Made by a program: the position numbers and the translations under genes. This document shows, piece by piece, positions 6,264 to 6,492 of a stretch of 6,492 nucleotides of DNA (its first letter is position 1; the number at the start of each line of letters is the position of its first letter). The stretch is from NCBI GenBank assembly GCA_023388935.1, contig JAEWFG010000158.1, positions 1 through 6,492 on the forward strand, written 5' to 3'. This DNA is from Pseudomonadota bacterium (GTDB lineage Bacteria > Pseudomonadota > Alphaproteobacteria > Rhizobiales > Xanthobacteraceae). The notes beneath the pieces were generated by a model. The model worked only from the letters and a program-made list of their open reading frames with translations, searched no databases and was not told the DNA's origin.

Positions 6264-6370
6264 GCTTTTCCCGACCACGTAGAGCTACGGGAAAGGTCGA
6301 TTTGTCGCGCTCCGCGCGAGTTGTGCAGCGCGCGAACTTGCGCTGGTTCAGGCTGCCAGGAACCGACTAG

Positions 6371-6492
6371 GGTCTGTTGGGATTCAGGATTCTCATTCTG
6401 GCTTGGCTGTGATTCAAGCTTGGGATGGACCGATTCGTTTTGACTGACGCCCAATGGGCGAAGATGGAGCCGCTATGTCTTGGCAAACCGAG
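6371..6492 (+). mobile_element. IS5-family insertion sequence, left end only
   Basis: The transposase N-terminus identifies the element. The likely left inverted repeat begins GGTCTGTTGGGATTCAGG at about 6371, directly after CTAG (6367-6370), which fits the YTAR target preferred by IS5-type elements. GATTC recurs at 6381, 6388 and 6411 in the 54-bp leader before the transposase. The right end and the second target copy are outside the window, so the exact boundary and the subgroup are inferred. Insertion was plus-oriented, downstream of nfu. Confidence 0.75.
6425..6492 (+). CDS. IS5-family transposase, N-terminal fragment at window edge
   Basis: The frame starts ATG at 6425 and reads MDRFVLTDAQWAKMEPLCLG, then KP, at which point the window ends. 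The (L)TDAQWAKMEPLxxG pattern is the hallmark opening of IS5/IS4-type transposases with the DUF4096 N-terminal domain. The catalytic DDE residues lie beyond the window, so it cannot be said whether the gene is intact. The 68 bases seen contain no stop or frameshift. The GGG just before the ATG is a weak ribosome binding site. If the element is like its relatives the protein would be about 250-280 residues, possibly made by frameshifting from two ORFs. Confidence 0.82.
   Translation, partial: MDRFVLTDAQWAKMEPLCLGKP

Larger units (their letters stand above)
6117..6370. other. Stretch without a confirmed gene between the REP repeats and the insertion sequence
   Basis: No recognisable gene is seen on either strand. 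The stretch contains an AT-rich block (about 6160-6200), unusual for this GC-rich window, which includes the 10-bp palindrome TAATGCATTA (6168-6177). It also has a hairpin CTTTTCCCG/CGGGAAAGG (6265-6273/6288-6296), a 6-bp hairpin TCGCGC/GCGCGA (6305-6310/6314-6319) and GGTTC/GAACC (6345-6349/6360-6364) next to the insertion sequence. No tRNA could be folded by eye. It might hold a small RNA, a small protein gene on the minus strand, or the decayed remains of sequence that once linked nfu to its former neighbour. Confidence 0.5.

Noticed and set aside
6020..6370. tRNA or CRISPR in the long spacer
   Set aside because: No cloverleaf or T-loop could be assembled and there are no regularly spaced direct repeats.
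6233..6454. Open frames of 61-73 codons on both strands across the IS boundary
   Set aside because: They straddle the junction between host sequence and the insertion sequence and conflict with the clear transposase frame; no recognisable content.

Overview
The window reads as a piece of chromosome from a high-GC alphaproteobacterium, most likely Bradyrhizobium or a close relative. The assignment rests on three things: the GC-rich codon use; protein sequences that resemble bradyrhizobial TrpS, MurJ, Usp and Nfu proteins (recognised from memory, no search run); and two kinds of intergenic palindromic repeat typical of that group (about 775-879 and 6030-6116).

Layout. At 3-746 (+) lies the C-terminal part of an AMP-forming acyl-CoA synthetase of the ACSF2/FadD type; its start is outside the window. 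A 155-bp spacer filled mostly by a palindromic repeat separates it from a convergent PfkB-family kinase, probably adenosine kinase (902-1903, -). From a 124-bp divergent spacer begins a plus-strand series of conserved housekeeping genes: murJ (2028-3560, lipid II flippase), trpS (3666-4718, tryptophanyl-tRNA synthetase), a universal stress protein (4828-5322) and a two-domain Nfu-type iron-sulfur carrier (5450-6019). The order murJ-trpS-usp-nfu is, as far as I recall, a familiar alphaproteobacterial neighbourhood, so these genes look vertically inherited. The gaps of 105-127 bp leave room for internal promoters, and candidates are seen before trpS and nfu.

After nfu the sequence changes character. 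A non-coding stretch (6020-6370) holds two REP-like hairpins, an unusually AT-rich block (about 6160-6200) with a 10-bp palindrome and a plausible promoter, a possible small minus-strand ORF of 47 codons, and several short hairpins. At about 6371 the left end of an IS5-family insertion sequence begins, and the first 22 codons of its transposase run off the window edge.

Functionally the genes cover lipid activation, purine salvage, peptidoglycan export, tRNA charging, stress response and Fe-S assembly; they are neighbours by conserved order rather than one pathway. I found no convincing undescribed system. The least explained part is 6117-6370, between nfu and the insertion sequence.
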